Positions 61,597 through 64,000 of a DNA stretch of 64,000 bases are shown piece by piece. The stretch is from Photobacterium sp. GJ3 (GTDB lineage: Bacteria > Pseudomonadota > Gammaproteobacteria > Enterobacterales > Vibrionaceae), in NCBI RefSeq assembly GCF_018199995.1, contig NZ_CP073579.1, positions 1,612,001 through 1,676,000 of the forward strand, written 5' to 3'. The first letter of the stretch is position 1. Every line of letters begins with the position of its first letter. The position numbers and the translations under genes were made by a program. The notes under the pieces were generated by a model, which did not search any database, was not told where the DNA came from, and worked only from the letters and a program-made list of their open reading frames with translations.

Positions 61597-62514
61597 ATGG
61601 ATAGAAAACATTGGTTTGGTGTCATTCTGGCGCTTTTAGCCGCATTCTTTAATGGCATGGTGGGCATTTTTAGTGTCAGTTTATTTCAGTCCGGTATGCC
61701 GCCTGAAGCCGTTGCCTTTTATAAATGTGTGGTCGCATTTCTGATGATTGTCGCCGTGCTGGTGGCAACCCAAAAAGTCGGCACCCTGCTGGCTTACCTG
61801 AAAGAAAAGTGGAAAGCCCTCATCGTCTGCAGTTTCTTTGGCTTCTTTATGCTGTATTTCTTTGAAACGGCGGCCTATGAAACCCTGAATGTTGCTGTGG
61901 TTGTGTTCCTGCTGTTCGGTGTTTCAACCCTGGTGACATTTTTCGCGAACGCGGTGTTTGAGCGGCGGAACCTGACCGGTCAGGAATGGATGTCAGTTTT
62001 GTTTGCCGTCTTGGGTTTATATCTGATCTTTATGGAAAACGAACACATTGAAGCATCTGTGAATACCGGCTTTATGTATGCAGTGCTGGCTGGCATCGGC
62101 TATGGATTGTTTCTGGTGCTGAATAAGAAGCTGAACATTGGCGGCGGCCTGATTCCCGTCTGCGGATTGCTGTTGTTTGGTTTGGTTTATCTGATGATTC
62201 CATTCACGATGACGGGGCTGGTAGGCATTGATCCCAGCGTGTGGCTCACCTTGGTGCTGTTGGCGCTGCTTCCGACTATCGGCGGCTTTTGGTGTACCAC
62301 CAAGTCACTGACGATTCTGAAAAGTCAGACCGTCCAGCTGGTTGAGCTGTCCGAGCCGATCTTCGCATTAATTCTGGGCTTTGTATTTCTGGGCCAATTG
62401 GTCACTTCAATGCAGATGCTCGGCGGTGCCTGCATTCTGGCTGCGATTCTGATTCATGAAGTCAGGTTGTCTTTTTTCCGAAAGAATAAAATGGCGGCGG
62501 ATACCACACGTTAA
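61597..62514 (+). CDS. EamA/DMT-family exporter
   Basis: 305 residues from the ATG at 61597; the frame is open from 61582. Ten TM helices in two EamA units, with GVFLLFGVSTL-like and ILGFVFLGQLVTSMQMLGGACI segments. Substrate unknown. A terminator follows. Confidence 0.92.
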   Translation: MDRKHWFGVILALLAAFFNGMVGIFSVSLFQSGMPPEAVAFYKCVVAFLMIVAVLVATQKVGTLLAYLKEKWKALIVCSFFGFFMLYFFETAAYETLNVAVVVFLLFGVSTLVTFFANAVFERRNLTGQEWMSVLFAVLGLYLIFMENEHIEASVNTGFMYAVLAGIGYGLFLVLNKKLNIGGGLIPVCGLLLFGLVYLMIPFTMTGLVGIDPSVWLTLVLLALLPTIGGFWCTTKSLTILKSQTVQLVELSEPIFALILGFVFLGQLVTSMQMLGGACILAAILIHEVRLSFFRKNKMAADTTR

Positions 62515-62541
62515 ACGGCTCTTCACTGACATATCCCGTCA

Positions 62542-62567
62542 AGCCAGCCGAATGTGCTGGCTTTTTT
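62542..62567 (+). terminator. Rho-independent terminator
   Basis: AGCCAGC / GCTGGCT with a 7-nt loop and a T-run after the EamA gene. Confidence 0.9.
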
Positions 62568-62672
62568 CTGCTTTGCTTCCAGCTACTTATCACAAATTCT
62601 GCATTTCAGGTTTCACGCCGGGCATCTGGTGCTCTAGAGTCAATACTTGATTGCGTGTCATCAGGAGGATGC

Positions 62673-63176
62673 ATGAAAACACTGGAAGAGCAACTCACCC
62701 AATATGCGCGCTATCACCGCTCAAAAAGAAACATCCAGACGCATTTTATTGGCATCCCCTTGATCGTTTTCGCCGTGATCTGCCTGTGTGCCCGGTTACA
62801 GGTGGGTCTGGGATCGGTGACGTTGAATGGCGCGGTGGTCGTCACCGCTCTCAGCGTGCTGTATTACCTCCGGTTGAGTGTGGCTTTGGGCATGCTGATG
62901 GCATTGATATTGAGTGTCATGATCTGGGCGGCCGTTCCCATTGCCGAGCTTTCATGGGTTGGCTGGATCGCAATCAGTCTGGGTCTGTTTGTGATGGGAT
63001 GGGTCATTCAGTTTATCGGACACTATTTTGAAGGAAAAAAGCCGGCTTTCGCGGATGATCTGATCGGATTGGTGATTGGCCCGCTGTTTATCTTGGCGGA
63101 GGGGCTGTTTTTACTGGGGTATTACACCGAACTTGAGCAACATATCGTTCAGCATGCAGGCCCGGTTAAGCCTTAA
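62673..63176 (+). CDS. Mpo1-like (DUF962) membrane protein
   Basis: 167 residues from the ATG at 62673 (AGGAGG upstream). Conserved His motifs YHRSKRNIQTHFIGIP and FIGHYFEGKKPAF, with four TM helices. The yeast homologue Mpo1 is an Fe(II) dioxygenase in fatty-acid alpha-oxidation; whether this member does the same is unknown. Precedes the SDR gene by 54 bp. Confidence 0.9.
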   Translation: MKTLEEQLTQYARYHRSKRNIQTHFIGIPLIVFAVICLCARLQVGLGSVTLNGAVVVTALSVLYYLRLSVALGMLMALILSVMIWAAVPIAELSWVGWIAISLGLFVMGWVIQFIGHYFEGKKPAFADDLIGLVIGPLFILAEGLFLLGYYTELEQHIVQHAGPVKP

Positions 63177-63230
63177 TGCGCGATAAAGGTCAGCTGACTT
63201 TCAACACGGAACACAAGACAAGGAGCCGTC

Positions 63231-64000
63231 ATGACGTTTCAGAATAAAACCGTTTGGATTACAGGTGCGTCGTCCGGTATCGGACAGGCGCTGGCGGAGC
63301 AGTTTGCAGCGCAGGGCGCGAACGTTATCTTAACCGCGCGTCGGAAAGAGCGGCTGGACACCATTCTTGCCGGGCTGGCGCCAGGCAAGCATCGGATTGT
63401 ACCGCTGGATTTATCGCAGCCCGAGCGGTTGCTTCAGGATCTCCCGTCCATATTGGATGAGATTGGCCGGGTGGACATTCTGATAAACAATGCAGGCATC
63501 TCGCAACGCAGCCTGTTTCTGGAGAACGAATTCAAAGTTTACCGCCAGTTAATGGAAGTGAATTATTTCGGACTGGTCGCGATGACGAAAGCGGTGCTGC
63601 CCAGAATGATTGAAGCCGGTGGCGGCAGCGTGGTGTCGATCAGCAGTGTGGCCGGGAAAGTGGGTTCAAAGCTCAGAACCGGCTATTCCGGATCCAAGTA
63701 CGCTGTGGTCGGTTTTATGGATTGCCTGCGGGCCGAAGTCAGCGAATACGGTATTCACTGCCTGACGATTTGCCCCGGCTCTGTCCGCACTGCCATTGCG
63801 CATCATTCTCTGAACGGGCAGGGCGTTGCACAGAACAAGCCGGAACCCTCGATTGAAAATGGTATGGATCCTGATGAAGCCGCTAAGCAGATGCTTAAGG
63901 CAATTGCGGCCCGAAAAGATGAAGTGGTAATCGGTCAGGGGATCAGCGGTTGGGCACCAACCATCAAGCGGTTCTTTCCGCAGCTGTTTAATCTGATGAC
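63231..64000 (+). CDS. Short-chain dehydrogenase/reductase (3' end outside window)
   Basis: The frame opens at ATG 63231 behind AAGGAG and runs off the right edge. Visible SDR elements are TGASSGIG, NNAGIS, SISSVAG and YSGSK (Y-x-x-x-K), then ICPGSVRT. Resembles the DHRS7/fatty-acid-linked SDRs. Adjacent to the Mpo1-like gene, so a lipid-related role is possible. Confidence 0.92.
   Translation, partial: MTFQNKTVWITGASSGIGQALAEQFAAQGANVILTARRKERLDTILAGLAPGKHRIVPLDLSQPERLLQDLPSILDEIGRVDILINNAGISQRSLFLENEFKVYRQLMEVNYFGLVAMTKAVLPRMIEAGGGSVVSISSVAGKVGSKLRTGYSGSKYAVVGFMDCLRAEVSEYGIHCLTICPGSVRTAIAHHSLNGQGVAQNKPEPSIENGMDPDEAAKQMLKAIAARKDEVVIGQGISGWAPTIKRFFPQLFNLM

Overview
The window reads as chromosome of a marine gammaproteobacterium. 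Vibrionaceae, probably Photobacterium or a close relative, is my inference from gene content (a VF530-type protein, an rtcR/slipin/rtcB locus, a GlpSTPQUV glycerol ABC transporter, many GNATs and DUF1127 next to a GcvA-like LysR) and mid-range GC. No rRNA or housekeeping marker is present to prove this. Most of the window is accessory metabolism, transport, stress and regulation. It is interrupted by three large arrays of palindromic repeats and by one very AT-rich island.

Layout. 1-3.8 kb: an operon of a glutamine-synthetase-like ligase (cut by the window edge), aldehyde dehydrogenase, Fe-type alcohol dehydrogenase and class-I amidotransferase, a set that fits gamma-glutamylation and oxidation of an amino alcohol. 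3.9-5.3 kb: siderophore-interacting reductase with a small serine-recombinase-like protein. 5.6-7.4 kb: repeat array A (8 units). 7.4-9.6 kb: frameshifted LysR, DUF1127 and two GNATs. 9.9-16.5 kb: periplasmic-sensor histidine kinase, NtrC-type regulator, sigma-54 promoter, dicarboxylate/acidic amino-acid symporter and aspartase, which look like one aspartate-use regulon. 16.7-27.4 kb: sulfatase, LysR, several GNATs, a broken hydrolase, peroxiredoxin, HAD phosphatase, DUF1566 lipoprotein and VF530. 27.5-35.6 kb: glpSTPQUV with a sigma-54 promoter and a divergent AcoR-like activator. 35.7-40.4 kb: redox genes with MerR and LysR regulators, SIMPL protein, SDR and a DUF559 nuclease directly abutting repeat array B (40.4-42.1 kb, 11 units). 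42.1-46.8 kb: TetR/HPP, MFS, GlxA-like regulator and EamA exporter. 46.9-51.5 kb: RNA-repair locus rtcR / two tRNA-like RNAs / slipin / rtcB. 51.6-54.7 kb: AT-rich island with a 25-codon peptide gene, a terminator, an MFS exporter and a HExxH peptide-modification enzyme, i.e. a candidate minimal RiPP cluster, ending at an IS3 remnant. 55.2-58.7 kb: AhpD/AzoR pair and DUF2946/PepSY. 58.7-60 kb: repeat array C (10 units). 60-64 kb: LysE, CPT-like kinase, EamA, Mpo1-like and an SDR cut by the edge.

The most interesting signals are (i) the compact HExxH/MFS/short-peptide cluster, (ii) two tandem tRNA-like sequences inside the rtc repair locus, where they could be sensors, substrates or decoys, and (iii) three arrays of REPIN-like elements with one shared architecture, one of which follows a DUF559 endonuclease gene without a gap. 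Three sigma-54 activators occur in one window, each beside a recognisable -24/-12 promoter.
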